DNA of 64,000 nt from Lycium barbarum (GCF_019175385.1 NC_083346.1:83652543-83716542); one strand, 5' to 3'; numbered from the stretch's first letter, positions 47,386 through 59,217 are shown. Numbers and translations: made by a program. The notes: generated from the sequence alone by a model not told the origin.

Positions 47386-49970
47386 TGTTACACCTCGAGA
47401 ATTCCCCCGTGAACGTACAGTGAATAGACTAACGAAGAATACGAGTATATGATGTTTTAATGAGAAGGGAACGACGTTTGACGACCCTAAGTAAGATTTC
47501 AAAGGCAATTGCAATGAAAGGTAAGGTATGCTCCACAATGACTAATTATAGGTTTTGGAAATGTGAAAGTTACAGGTTTGCATTCTGGCCAGTTGGTCGT
47601 AAAATGAAATACGGACCGTAAAGTGGTATACGGTCTATAAACTGCCATGTCGTATTTTGTCTTCCAAAACTTCAACTTTCTGCCAAATGATCAAATGGTT
47701 AAATACGACCTGAAATACGGACCGTAAAGTGGTTTATGGCCCGTAAACTGTGTCCGTAAATCACCATGTCTCAGCCTGAGTTTCTGGTTCTGTTATGATT
47801 AAATACGACCACGAAGGACGGTCCGTAAATTGGAATACGGACCGTAAACCAAGTTTACGACCACTGTACTGCTCACTCCAGACCAGATTTTAAGTCATTA
47901 AATAAAGGACCCAAGTTTATTATTTCATTTCCACATTTCATCCCCTCTCTCTAAAACATCTCTCTACATTTATTCCAAAAGATTTCAAGGATTATTAGTC
48001 ATCAAAAACACAAATCAAGTGAATCAAGTGTAAGGAAACCCATTAAGATTATTCAAGTCAAGAAAATCTTATTGAAGGAAAACTAGGGTTTTTGCTCAAG
48101 TGAAGTATTTCGACCAAGGCTCGTTCCTACAACATCTAAGGTAAGTTTTATGATATTTATATGTTGTTTAAGGTATTTGAGAGTTAAAATGCTTGGACAT
48201 TAGATGAGTATAGAAAAAATGGGTCATGAATGATGAATAGTGACATTTTGAGAGATAGTTTGAATTGAACCATGATTCTTGTTGGGTGTGATGCAAATGT
48301 GTTATACATGATGTGGAGAACATGAGATGAGTAATGTACGTGAATGGACATAGTCGTGTGTTATAGCCATAGATGTGAGTGATCAAAAGCAAATTGAGAA
48401 ATGTGGATAATGTGGATGAATAATGACTATTGTTATGGTATTGAGAATGTATCGTTGACGTTTGGGAGTTGATACACGTTATGGAGGAATGTCGTATAAA
48501 TAAAGGAGATGTTGTCCGATTTTCTCTAGCTTTAGTCATATATGCTAGCTATCGATTCTAATGATAGTATGACTTTAATGAAGGTATAAACGCTAGCATT
48601 AGAGGAGAACGCGCAAGTGTAGAATAGTTGATCGGAAAAGGTATGTAAGGCTAACCCTTCTTTCATAAGGCATGGTTCTTTGGCCAATCATCTAAACCTC
48701 CTATAAGATTATGATATCCTTCAAATGATTCTATCTTTCGAGCTATTGAGCTCATGATCCTCGATACGTATTACGATTGTACTAGGTTCCTCGTATGACG
48801 AGTAAGCCTATGAAGATAAATGTGATGAACGACGATAATAGTAATAATGATGTTGATGACGATTATGATAATGATGTAAATAGTAAAGATGCTTATGAGC
48901 TATTATGTATATGTCTCTATGTATGACTATTATGGAACCCCGAGCTGATGAGGCCGGGTAAGATATGTAAATAAGTATGTATATGATTACGTAACGCGCG
49001 CACACCTCTGCAGATGGTACGGATAACCCTGACGCCTTGGTAGGGCCAAGTAGATATGACCCTGATGCCTTGGTAAGGACAGGTAGATGTAACCCTGAAG
49101 CCTTGGTAGGGCCAGGTATGAGTAACCTTGAGCCTTGGGTGGCCAAGTACGTATGAAACACCGATCCTACGTGGTCAGGTATGCTATGTAAATGCTATGA
49201 TTATGTATATGATGTGAATACGAATATGATATGACTATGTATACGAATGTGAATAAGGGCATGTATACGAATATGAGCACAAATATGGTACGAGTACTAT
49301 TATGAATACGGATAATGATGTATGTACACAAATACGCATTATCAAATGGAAAGTTCCTATGAAAGGCAAGTAAGTGCATATAACGATGATATTGCCATCT
49401 CCCATCCTATGCTATTTCTTATGTTGCTATTTATGCCTCTATATTGATATTGATCATGTTTTACATACTCAGTACATTCTTCGTACTGACGTCCTTTTGT
49501 TTGTGGACGCTGCGTCATGCCCGCAGGTGCACAGGGAGACAGGTTTGATCCATAGCTGCTTTCTCAGAGATTACATAGCAGAGCTCCATTTCATTCGGAG
49601 CCATAGCTTTTGGGTACTTATTCTTGTGTGTACATAATTATGGGCATAGCGGGGTCCTGTCCCGCTCATGTGATATGTTATACTCTTCTTAGAGGCTCGT
49701 AGCCACGTGTATATGGTTAGATATGTCTGGCCTTGTCGGCCTATATTTTGTATATCATTTTGATAGCCTTGTCGGCTCATGTACATTAATGTGGCATAGA
49801 TGCCAATTATGATATAAAGGCATTGTTGTCCAATGGGACTAGCATGATGAATGAATAGAAGTATGTTAAATTATGTGGCTCACCTAGATGTAAGTATAAG
49901 TGTAAGCCAAGGGGCGCCCGGGTGGGCTAGCACCGGGCGCTCGTCGCGGCCCTCTAGATGGGTCGTGACA
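47386..49970 (+). repeat. A 3' LTR
   Basis: 2585 bp, TGTTACACCTCGAG...GGGTCGTGACA, uninterrupted. It shows the empty site for E (ATGATGTATGTACAC near 49315). Palindromes at about 47600-47860, donor-like AAG|GTAAGT at 48138-48143, four-unit tandem repeat at 49022-49151. Confidence 0.94.
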
Positions 49971-50654
49971 AATTGTAGTTTTCGGAAAACCTTTATAAGC
50001 AGGGCTATATATATCTTGTATATAACGCACAAATCGGAGTAAAGGGAAAAAAAGGTAAACCACAAATAATGATCATTTTTTGCTATATTTTTATAGTTTT
50101 TCTTATTATATATCAATAAACCTCCTGTCATAGGATTTATTTGTGATTAGGTAGCATTAGAACCCCTAGATACAGTAGGATTAGAAGGATTCAGGTTGGC
50201 ACACTTTCCCACCACTTTAGTCAAATCGTGAGGGTGCATAATTGACATGTGCCTCGTTAAATTAGTTGTCCCGCCTTCGCTTCCGCCAGATTTATGAATC
50301 AACCATTTTTATAAGGTTAAATATAACCATATCTATTTACTTTTCATTGTTCAGAAAACTATCATACATTGATTTTTTTATTTTTTTTACGTTTACGGGG
50401 ACCCTACTAGGAGGTATGGGAGGAGCTTCAACTTGAAATTGAGTCTGAATTGAAGTTGCTATTGAGTCTGAGTTGGAGCTGTTGTACTTGGACTAATGGG
50501 TGTTTTATCTAAATCATCATCTTGTTCTCATTCATTTTACCATATCCTTCAAATTGTGCATCTAGGATACTTCGCGATCTAGTAGCTAATTAGAATTACG
50601 ATCAAAAGTGGCGATAATAGTCATCGAAATTTCATCAACATGAGTGAAATCATC
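49971..50654. other. Spacer between elements A and G, nothing recognised
   Basis: AT-rich with scattered stops. I see no gene, no RNA gene and no clear repeat unit. It is the host or older DNA into which A and G inserted. Confidence 0.6.
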
Positions 50655-50659
50655 TATAT

Positions 50660-51034
50660 TGTCACAACCCAACCAGAGGGCCATGACAGGTACCTAGTAT
50701 TGGCTACCGAGCACCCCTTATCATACTATCTATCGTTCAACCTGTACTGTCACGACTCAACCAGATGGACACTTAACATACTTGCGTTTAGCATATTAAG
50801 AGCTTTTATAAATGCAAGACAAAATGTTGTATAAAACTGTCACATATGATGTCGCACACAAACCGTTCAGGCTATCGTAATGTAGGGAATTTCCAAAAGG
50901 TAATCCACACTAACATAACTGCACAATGACCACCCATGACCCACATACATGTCTACAGGCCTCTAAGAGTAACAACAGTGTCATATGGCGGGACAGGGCC
51001 CCACCGTACCCTAATTAGACATATATGATAAAGT
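50660..51034 (-). repeat. G 3' LTR remnant
   Basis: About 375 bp. A second LTR-end-like TGTCACGACTC occurs at 50748, so the terminal part is duplicated or rearranged. From about 50828 (TCACATATGATGTCGCAC) to 51033 it matches the right LTR at 52827-53012, then joins the protease text through ATATATGATAAAG. Confidence 0.75.
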
Positions 51035-52716
51035 AGAGCCTGGCTCTATCAGATCCGCTTTGGTGCAGCAGCCACATATATCTACTGAACAATCTCTGTA
51101 TACTCGCCTTGCTATAACGGAATCTCCTACCGATATAGCTACCTCGAACGGTTCTATCGGTTCGGGGTCTATTCCAATTCTACTAGCAACCAGGGGGGAG
51201 ATATATGATAAAGTAGAGCCTGGATCTATCAATACATATACATCTCGGGAGAAGATCAATAATATACCTGTAACCACATTTGGTGACGCCTCCTGGTCCT
51301 GTCGGCTGGCCAAGGCATATATGCGGTTCGAAGGACCGCTAGAACCGGGAGCTCCGGCACGACCTCTACCGCGGCCTACTGGTGTCGACATACCCTGCTC
51401 CGTAGGGCGCATAGCTACAGAAGAGGAAGATAAACCAGTAACTGACCCAGTGGGCTGGGCTGGACCACCTGGACCACCCCCGAATGGACACTCACTCATA
51501 ACATGGCCTTGACGGCCGCAAGTAAAGCAAGCACCTGTAGCAACACGACATTCCCCGAAATGGGGCCTACCACAATGAGAACGCCGAGGCAAAGGTGGCC
51601 TCAACCGAGTCGAACTCCCGTGCATCTGTGAACCTGAAGCCCTGGAGCTTTGACCGGCTCCTGAATACTCTGTGTTATCAAATCTCCTACCCGTAGACTG
51701 TGGGGGTGAACTCCGTGCTGACTGAGAAGGATGCCTAGTATGCTGTTGAGGCTGCCCGCCTCGAAACTCCCCGGAATAACTAGCTGATCTAGCCCTCTTG
51801 GGCTGGCCCCTATCACGATCTCTATCGGGCTGGCGCCCTCTGTGTCGATCCTCCATCCCCTGCGCATACGCCTGTACCCGAGCGATGCTCATGCCTGGCT
51901 GGGAAGCCACTGCCATGCAGCTATCAACCAGGTAACGGTCCAACCCTATCACATATCGATGCATCCTATCAGTCATGTCAGCTACAATAGTGGGTGCATA
52001 TCTGGCCAAAGAGTCAAACTCTAGACTGTACTCCCGAACGCTTCTGCCCCTCTGTCTAACTGTAAGAATCTGTCAACCCTAGCTCGCCGCACCTCGGGAG
52101 GCAGAAAGTGGCCAAGAAAGGCCTCTGTAAACTCAGCCCACACCACAGGGGGAGCACCCTCGCCCCTAGACAACTCCCAGGACTCATACCAATTAACAGC
52201 CACATCACGCAACCGGTATGAAGCCATCTCGACAGACTCAGCCTCGGAAGCTCTGATTATCCTTAGCGTACGCTGCATCTGCTGAATAAACTCCTGGGGA
52301 TCCTCCTCGGGCTTTGACCCGTAGAACTCCGGAGGATTACAAGTCAAAAAGTCACGAACCCTTAAACTGTTATGTCTATCCGCATAATCACCTCCTGGCC
52401 CAGGCCTGCGAGCCTGCCCTGCTACTAGTCTAGTCAGCAACTGTACAGCGCCTCTCATAGCTCTATCCTCCGCCCCTAGCTGAGGAGTTGGAGGCTCAGG
52501 TGCTGGGACCTCAGGAACTGGCAGTAGAGCCGCCCCCTGACCTGGAGCTATCGCTGCCCTAGGTTCCTCTGGAAGTGGCGTTGTCGCAGAACTCGCGGAC
52601 TGGAGCACAACCTCGGGCATGATCTGGGCACGGGCCCTAGTAACTCTCCTAGTCAGGCTAGTGTCCCCTGCTACTGATTTGCCCTTCTGGGCCGCGGTCA
52701 CTTTCTTCGGAGGCAT
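51035..52716 (-). pseudogene. G gag and partial protease (frameshifted, truncated)
   Basis: Starts MPPKKVTAAQKGKSV at 52716. Gag core with NPPEFYGSKPEEDPQEF (about 52330) and MASYRLRDVAVNWYESWE. A frameshift near 52020 moves to a second frame with LARYAPTIVADM. The zinc knuckle CFTCGRQGHVMSEC is near 51500, preceded by a half-knuckle-like HCGRPHFGEC. The protease active site VLIDPGSTLSYISP is near 51210. The frame then reads TKADLIEPGSTLSYMSN and ends at 51011: the expected LIELEMV text has been replaced by a second DPGST-like stretch, a deletion join. Sister lineage to B by Gag wording. Confidence 0.85.
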
Positions 52717-53325
52717 CGCTATAAACATAGCAATTTATTAGAGAGGAACCATCCTGATAATACAGCTCTATCGCACGATCTATGTTAAGAAGGAAAGATA
52801 ACATCCTAAATGTCCCGTAGCTTCCTGTCACATATGATGTCGCACACAAACCGGTCAGGCTATCGTAATGTAGGGAATTGCCAAAAGGTAATCCACACTA
52901 ACATAACTACACAATGACCACCCATGACCCACATACATGTCTACAGGCCTCTAAGAGTAACAACAGTGTCATATGGCGGGACAGGGCCCAACCGTACCCT
53001 AATTAGACATATATACATATAGATATTCACAACAGAAGGATCTGTACCAAAAGTTTAGGGTCCGGAACAAGGGAGCACTTCAAGATAGCCGAATGGATGT
53101 CCTAAGCTGGCGGGTCACCACCACGAGCGTCTGTACCTGCGGGCATGAAACGCAGCCCCTGAAGAAAAGGGGGTCAGTGCGGAATATGTACTGAGCATGT
53201 AAGGCATGAGATGCAATTAGGTAGATCATAACTGAAATAGAGATTCCAGGAGACAAGTATGATAATCAAGAAACCGCTGTACCTGTGCGTTACGAAACAA
53301 AATCATGCATATCATTATCATATAT

Positions 53326-53695
53326 CGTACCCGGCCCATTATGGGACTCGGTGGATAAAATTACGTCATCATGTCAGCATACTATCATATCATCATGTAT
53401 ATATATATCGTACCCGGCCCTCTAGTGAGGGACTCGGTGAATAAAGTCACGTCATCATGTCAGCATACTATCATATCATCATGTATATATATATATATAC
53501 CGTACCCGACCCTCTAGTGAGGGACTCGGTGAATAAAGTCATCATATGCCCTCCTGGCCACCATCCCCGTATCATCATAACATCATGTCATCATATATGT
53601 ATACATACCGTACCCGGCCCTCTAGTGAGGGACTCGGTGAATGATGCAGTGACTGTGCACGATAACATACCCGGCCCGGGACTCGGTGAAAGATG
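53326..53695. repeat. Minisatellite in G LTR
   Basis: Five units containing TACCCGGCCC...GGGACTCGGTGAA; three of them have TCTAGTGA between the arms. They are separated by spacers with CATCATGT and TA runs. The first units are ~88 bp apart and the later ones irregular. Confidence 0.88.
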
Positions 53696-55166
53696 TAACA
53701 ACAGTATGCACGAGCAGAGTAGTGAGAAGCCATATGCATATAAATCAATTTTTGAGACTCAATAGGTAAGTACACTAATCGACACTTGAAGGATCATAAA
53801 CATGTTTCGAGTCAATCTGAGTTAGCATAAGAAAGTGATGGACGTTATTCATTATAGAAACATCTATGAACGTTTTAGAGCAATCCGAGTTAGCATATGA
53901 AAGATATGGAAGTTATTCATTATAGAAACCTCTGTGAACGTTTCAAAACAATCTGAGACCGTCTATGAAAGTTAGGGACATTGATCCTTATCGAACCCTT
54001 TTTGGAACAGGGACCCTTTATGCTTTGCTCGTTATTCAATCATACAATAAGCTCGACTATATTAAGTATGCTCGTGTCAAGAAGTGAGCAAGAATCGTAA
54101 ACAAGCTCGGAATCACAGAATAGAGTTACCCCAAGATGCGTGTCATACCTTACTTAGCTCTAGGACATGCCAAAAGAAAGAAAGAGATAAGCCTTACATA
54201 CCTTGCCCGCTTCCTAAGCTAATTCGAACTTAAGTCTCGGCTTTCGCAAGATCTACAACAACGTCAAAAGATATCAAACATTAGCTATAGGTATTTAGGA
54301 ATCCGGTTCTAAGCTAGTAATCCACCTACAGAAATTTGGGCAGCATTTCCCCTATAAATTCAACCAACCCCGAGAATTTAACTCGGCCAAATCATCAACA
54401 ACAATACCAACAACCACATTAACAACTTCAACGATTAATTCCAAATACATTCTAACGTTAACAATCCTTTCTACATAATTCGACGGCATTCCATTTACAT
54501 TCTAATTAACCACAACAACCCAACTTACAATCTTCCAAACTCAATAAAAGCAACAACAACACATTCCTTGCTTCCAAGTTCATGAATCATACCAACAATC
54601 ACACATTAACAACATCATTCATACAAATATAAGAAACCATGCTAATGTCACATTAACTTCTCCAACAATCCCACAACGATTACAACTTCATTTCAAGCCA
54701 TCAAACCTTCATTTTTATCATGGAATCCACAACAACAACAATCAAAATACTAAATAAAATCAATGCATCACATCTTACCATCACAACCCCTATTCGGCCA
54801 CAACCAACACACACATATCTCATGAATTTCATCCATTTCTACATACTACAACACTCATAAATCATTCCTAACACATAGGAAAGGAGATTAAACCTTACCT
54901 TTTTCCACTTATCTTCTTGCTTGGCTAGGGTTGTGAATTGCACAAATGAATGGTTTGATTGCTCCAACAACTACTCCACGTTAGTAAGGACCTTCCAATT
55001 GGTTAATTCGCTAGAAGAAAATATTTTATTTTATTTTATTGATCAATTTTTTTTTCAAGGTTCTTGTTCGGCTAGGCCTTGGCCGAATGCCCCCCTTTTT
55101 TTCTCCAACTTTCTTCAAGTTTCTAGAGTTGGAAAAAGATGAATTATGAATCTTGCTTAGTCATCC

Positions 55167-55170
<4 letters not shown>

Positions 55171-55224
<54 letters not shown>
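55171..55224. repeat. (TA)n microsatellite
   Basis: 27 uninterrupted TA dinucleotides inside G's 5' LTR. A much shorter TA run stands at the matching place in F's LTRs. Confidence 0.97.
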
Positions 55225-55228
<4 letters not shown>

Positions 55229-55520
55229 CATGACCTATATCAAGTGAACACATGCCCCACCTCATGGCTCAAGGCTATTGGCCAAGCCATGGGTGGGACC
55301 CACTTGAGCCACACGGCCATGGTGGCTTCTTTTCCTTTTTTTTTTTCATTTCATGAAATAATTAATTCCTAATTCCAACTTTGCCCTTAATATTCCATAC
55401 CAATAATACTTATAAGCAATTTGTGCATTAAGGCAAAACCGGAAAATAGCCTTGTCCTTAACTTATCGCGGTTGGCTTAAAATGTCCCAATGCACACAAA
55501 ACACGGAATATAACATATAT

Positions 55521-55968
55521 GTCTAAATTTGAATCTAGAATTAAGATTACTAGAATTAGAACCTTTTTCCTTAACCTTACCTCCCAATCCTAAGCTTATA
55601 TTTTTAGTCATTTTAGGAGACATTAATTAATAAATATAATAAAAATTAAATATGATATTTAATTTTAATATAATAAAATTAAATACAAGAACTAAAACAA
55701 GTAAGAGATGAAACACATGTACCAAGCGTCTGTGTAAAAGGAGAGAAATATACTGTAAACTATAAATAATGTTGACACTTACTCTAGTTTGTAGCCAACT
55801 TCACACAAAAAAAATAAGTACCCAACGTCACACAGAAAATTTAGTAGAACTTGGTAGCAATTTTAGAGGGAGAGGGGAAGAGAATTACAGAGATATTAAA
55901 ATTGGTGGGAAAAAATTAAGAAGGATTGAGAGTATTTATAGTTTAAAATTGGCAAAGTGTAATTTAAC
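55521..55968. other. Unassigned AT-rich sequence
   Basis: The 448 bp between G and the foldback element. No gene or clear repeat seen. Confidence 0.5.
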
Positions 55969-56601
55969 AAAGGGCAAAGGTGCAAATATACCCTCAACTT
56001 TGCGATTTAGAGCAGATATATTTCTCATTAAAAAAGTAGTGCATATATACTCTTGTCATTACACAAATGATGCAAATATACCCTATCATTTTACAAATTG
56101 TGCAAATATGTCCTTTTCGCTGTCAGAATTTCTTTTAAAAATCATTTGGCTTATCGTATAATTAAGAAAATGTCACGTGACTTTAAAAAAAATAAGTCTA
56201 TCCATTTTTATTTTTTTTGAGACTTGATTTTTTAAAGCCACGAGGCAATTATTTTTCTAGTGGGTTGTCTTGTTCATTTTAAAAAAATATCTGCTTGACT
56301 TTAAAAAAAAATAAGTCTGACCATTTTTGTAAATGAGTCAGAATCCATACACCAGAAAAAAATTATCACGTGGCTTTAAAAAAGTAAATCTACTAAAAAA
56401 TATAAGTAGACTTTTTTTTATAGCCACGTGGTATTTTTTAATTAAAAACAAGCTAAATGATTTTTTTTTTTAAATCTGTAGCAAAAAATGTATATTTGCA
56501 CCATTTGTGTAACGGCGGAGGTATATGCACCACTGTTTTAACGAGAGGTATATCTACTCTAAATCACAAAGTTGAGGAGTATATTTGCATCTTTTCCCTT
56601 T
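55969..56601. mobile_element. Long-TIR foldback/MITE-like element
   Basis: The left end AAAGGGCAAAGGTGCAAAT and right end ATTTGCATCTTTTCCCTTT are inverted copies. The similarity continues inward for roughly 200 bp: CTCAACTTTG, GATTTAGAG, CGTTAAAA, GTGCATATA, ACACAAATG, CATTTGGCTT. Inner copies of CACGTGGCTTTAAAAAA are also inverted. No transposase is present and no clear TSD can be fixed. The text is reminiscent of a repeat frequent in Solanaceae (recall). Confidence 0.8.
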
Positions 56602-56887
56602 AATAAATTTGAGAGTTAAAATAAAAGTTGGGGAGCGGGGGTGGAGGAGGGAGAGCGGGGGTGTGTAGGAGGTGTTTTGCTGGGGCGGAGAAGGCGGAGA
56701 AGGCGGCTAGACGACATCAGGCCCATTCATTCCAATCCTCCTAAACCCAAATCCCATTTCACTTTGCGAAGTGCACAAATACCCACTTTTGAGATTGCCA
56801 TCTAATGTATACTCGATATTATGAAATATTTGCATGTTTACTCACTTGGGGCACAATTTAGACATTCCAGTTGCAGAATTCATGTTT

Positions 56888-57250
56888 GAAGTTTGGCAAG
56901 CTTTCGACATTTTCATCTAAAGTGTGGCCTTGTAAAGGTCAAACATCAGAGATTTTTGCCTGAAGTTTAGTATGGTTTGACGGGGCCAAACTTTGGACAT
57001 TTTTTACAGAAGCTATGGACTTGCCAAGGACAAAGTTCGAATTTTTTTTAATGAAGTTGTGGCTTTGCCAAGGCCTATCATCAAATACTTTTTTATTGAA
57101 GTTTTGGCATTGTCAAGGCTTCAGATATACAATGGCTTACAAAGCCAACTTCAGACATCTTTTACTGGAGTTATGGTGTTGGGAAGACCTAACTTCAGAC
57201 ATTTTTAACTAAAGTTTGGCCTTGACAAGGAAAACTTCTGACGTTTTAAC
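56888..57250. repeat. Degenerate ~45-bp tandem array
   Basis: About eight units, each of the pattern GAAGTT-TGGC-TTG-CAAGG-C-AACTTC-GACATTTTT-ACT, starting near 56888, 56920, 56963, 57010, 57053, 57097, 57166 and 57210. Units vary in length and sequence, so the array is old. The short ORFs across it follow the repeat and are not taken as genes. Confidence 0.8.
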
Positions 57251-59094
57251 ATAAGATCAGGACATATATTGGACTGAACTTCCAACGTTTCGGCCCCAAA
57301 GTTCAGCTCAGGGTTATTTTAGATTAAGTTCTTCTGACTCCAACATCTCTACATTAATTACGGGAGAAATTCTATATTTTGCCAATTTAGCTTATTTAAC
57401 TCATTCTAAGATTATGACGAGCCTGAGAATTGACATAATCTTTACATAAGAAATAGATTCAACTGTTTTAAAATCTGCACTTTAATTTTTCTTATGTCCA
57501 GAATCAGCAATTTGTACTTTGAAATTCAATAAATTAAACACGATTCAACATCTAAATCTACCTCGAATAAGCTCAATTTTGAAACATAAGTTTTATATAT
57601 CTTAAAAAACAAACCTCAATCATCAACTTGCCAAAACAACAACCTAACAAACCCATTTTGCAAAGAATGATGGTTTGCCATTTTTTCACATATTTTCAAA
57701 CTTTTCCAACAAAACCAATATGATTTTACATTATGCCAGCTTGTAAACCAATTCAAACCCGGGATCAATGGATAGAAAATATCTAGTAATCTCGACTCCC
57801 AGACATGAGAAGGAAAACGAGAAGAATAGGAAGAAGAAAGAAGAAGTGGAAGCAAAGCAGCCTTTTATCTGAAGTTTAATAATACTATAAATAACTTTTT
57901 AAAAAGTGAGTATAAGTTAAATGGTATTGCATCGTATTGCCTAAACTGGGCACGCTGTGAAATTTTTACCATTCTACCCAACATAGCCAGTACCGGGCTT
58001 GACTGGTCCCGGTAGTGGGACGGACGGTGGTGGTAGTGGGCTGTCCCACCCCATTAGACAGCCCTATTTGAAGATGAATTCTCGTTTGGTAAGCCGAATG
58101 AAAAAAGCAAAATTTAATGAATTGTATTCATCCATCCATTTTACACGATCTTGATTAACAGATTTTGATGCTAAACATACAACAAGGACAATCTCCAACA
58201 ACAGATTCCAAAGAAAAGTTTCACTAGTTATTAGTTGCGGTTGCAAGATCCTCAAAATTATTGCTCTCTGAGTTGAAACTACCAAAAGGAAAAGAAAGTC
58301 TTAAAGAAAGAAGTGCAGTATTTACGATTTCCATGTCATGACCCGAGATATATCTGGTAAGCACCCACGAAAAAAGTACCTCTTTGCCCTGTAGTGGGAC
58401 ACAAGATTTATCGTGATGGACAAAACACAAAGGGTCTTCTTCGGCTAATGTGAAGCTTGGTAGGACAAAGACAATGTTTTATAGCTCATCTATGACTCTT
58501 TTAATATGTTATTCAAGTACAGGCTCTTCAAGAACCACTCTACGGCATGACAGCCACCCACCATGCACTATCGAATTTTAACTTCACGGAGTATTATTGC
58601 TCTAGCTTGGTCGCTCCAAGTATAACGAGGTCATAAATTCAGGAACTCCATCAATGCCACGCATTCAAATTCACAAAATTTTGTAACTCAGCATTCATCA
58701 GGAATCAGCCCTAGCACTGTTTTCCATCAAATGCCAAACAGTTATGTGTCTCTTAAGTATACTGTTTACGCTGCCCTGTTAACGCCATAGAAGGCTGAAC
58801 TCATCATAGCACCACTTCATGTCCAGAACTTCGCAATCTATGACAGATTATAGAACAGTGTATTATAATTATCAAAACTAACAGTCCTAATCATGATTTT
58901 TTGGTGAACAGTTCTAATCATGATTTTGGGCATATGTAATGGACATCATGTATTTTTTTTATTTTTGGAGAAGGTACGAAAACTTTCTATATAAACCAGT
59001 ACAAAGCTCGTGCTATTTAAACTGTACAAAGATCGCAGAACCAAAACCTAAAGTATTTGCAACTAATCTTGTAATGATTCTAACATCTGTAAAA
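57251..59094. other. Non-coding stretch, no gene recognised
   Basis: AT-rich, frames short and broken. A small direct duplication (CTAATCATGATTTT) lies at 58892-58926. A GC-richer patch at 57990-58060 has repeated GGTGG/GTGGG motifs of unknown meaning. Confidence 0.55.
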
Positions 59095-59107
59095 TCGATT
59101 CAGCCTC

Positions 59108-59217
59108 TTATCTCTCCTATGTGGTTTGCGGGCTATTGCACAGGAGCGGGGTAAACCCCTGTGCGCACCCGAAGAGTAGCGGCTGCGGGTTCCCTTGTCA
59201 TCAAAAGAAAAAAAAAG
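59108..59217 (+). mobile_element. 5'-truncated SINE-like insertion
   Basis: A 110-bp insert ending in an A-rich tail (CATCAAAAGAAAAAAAAAG) and flanked by a perfect 13-bp TSD, TCGATTCAGCCTC, at 59095-59107 and 59218-59230. The body (GTGCGCACCCGAAG..GCGGCTGCGGGTTCCC) resembles the 3' part of Solanaceae SINEs as I recall them. No intact Pol III A/B boxes are seen, so the 5' part is missing. Confidence 0.75.

Larger units (their letters stand above)
1..49970 (+). mobile_element. Element A: Tekay/Del-type Ty3-Gypsy retrotransposon, 5' tip outside window, split by three insertions
   Basis: This is the outermost and oldest element of the block. It reads 5' LTR (to 4655), primer site, gag, protease, RT, RNase H, integrase, chromodomain, polypurine tract, 3' LTR (47386-49970). 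It is interrupted by E at 1582-4004 (TSD ATATG/GTATG), F at 5732-14664 (TSD GTAAG) and B at 15948-44642 (TSD TGAAT). Removing these rejoins the frame: the RT text ends in ...RQLN at 15947 and resumes with [11 protein letters not shown] at 44643. The right flank begins AATTG; its TSD partner lies outside the window. Clade is assigned from motif content (CCHC Gag, DPGS protease, FIDD RT, chromodomain) and is not based on a tree. Confidence 0.93.
50660..55515 (-). mobile_element. Element G: internally deleted Gypsy retrotransposon (gag-partial protease only)
   Basis: On the plus strand TGTCACAACCC (50660) to GGAATATAACA (55515), with perfect 5-bp TSD TATAT at 50655-50659 and 55516-55520. The left (3') LTR is cut to a few hundred bases, while the right (5') LTR is ~2.7 kb. 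The interior holds gag and the start of protease and lacks RT, RNase H and integrase. Its LTR resembles that of F, so G is the closest visible coding relative of F. Confidence 0.85.
52827..55515 (-). repeat. G 5' LTR (outer end present, inner end lost)
   Basis: The outer end is TAACA at 55515. The inner end, next to gag, lacks the usual TGTCACGAC end and the primer site: the leader text CGTAGCTTCCTG (ends near 52827) runs straight into TCACATATGATGTCGC. It contains the minisatellite at 53326-53695 and the TA run at 55171-55224. It resembles F's LTR in the 54350-55130 section. Confidence 0.78.

Noticed and set aside
53326..53695. Spaced repeats as a CRISPR array
   Set aside because: Repeats are imperfect, spacers are themselves repetitive (TA, CATCATGT), and the locus is inside a plant LTR.
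55769..56161. 130-codon ORF as a gene
   Set aside because: It runs into the left arm of the foldback element and has no similarity.
56993..57212. Two overlapping ORFs with repeated peptide
   Set aside because: They only translate the 45-bp tandem array in two frames.
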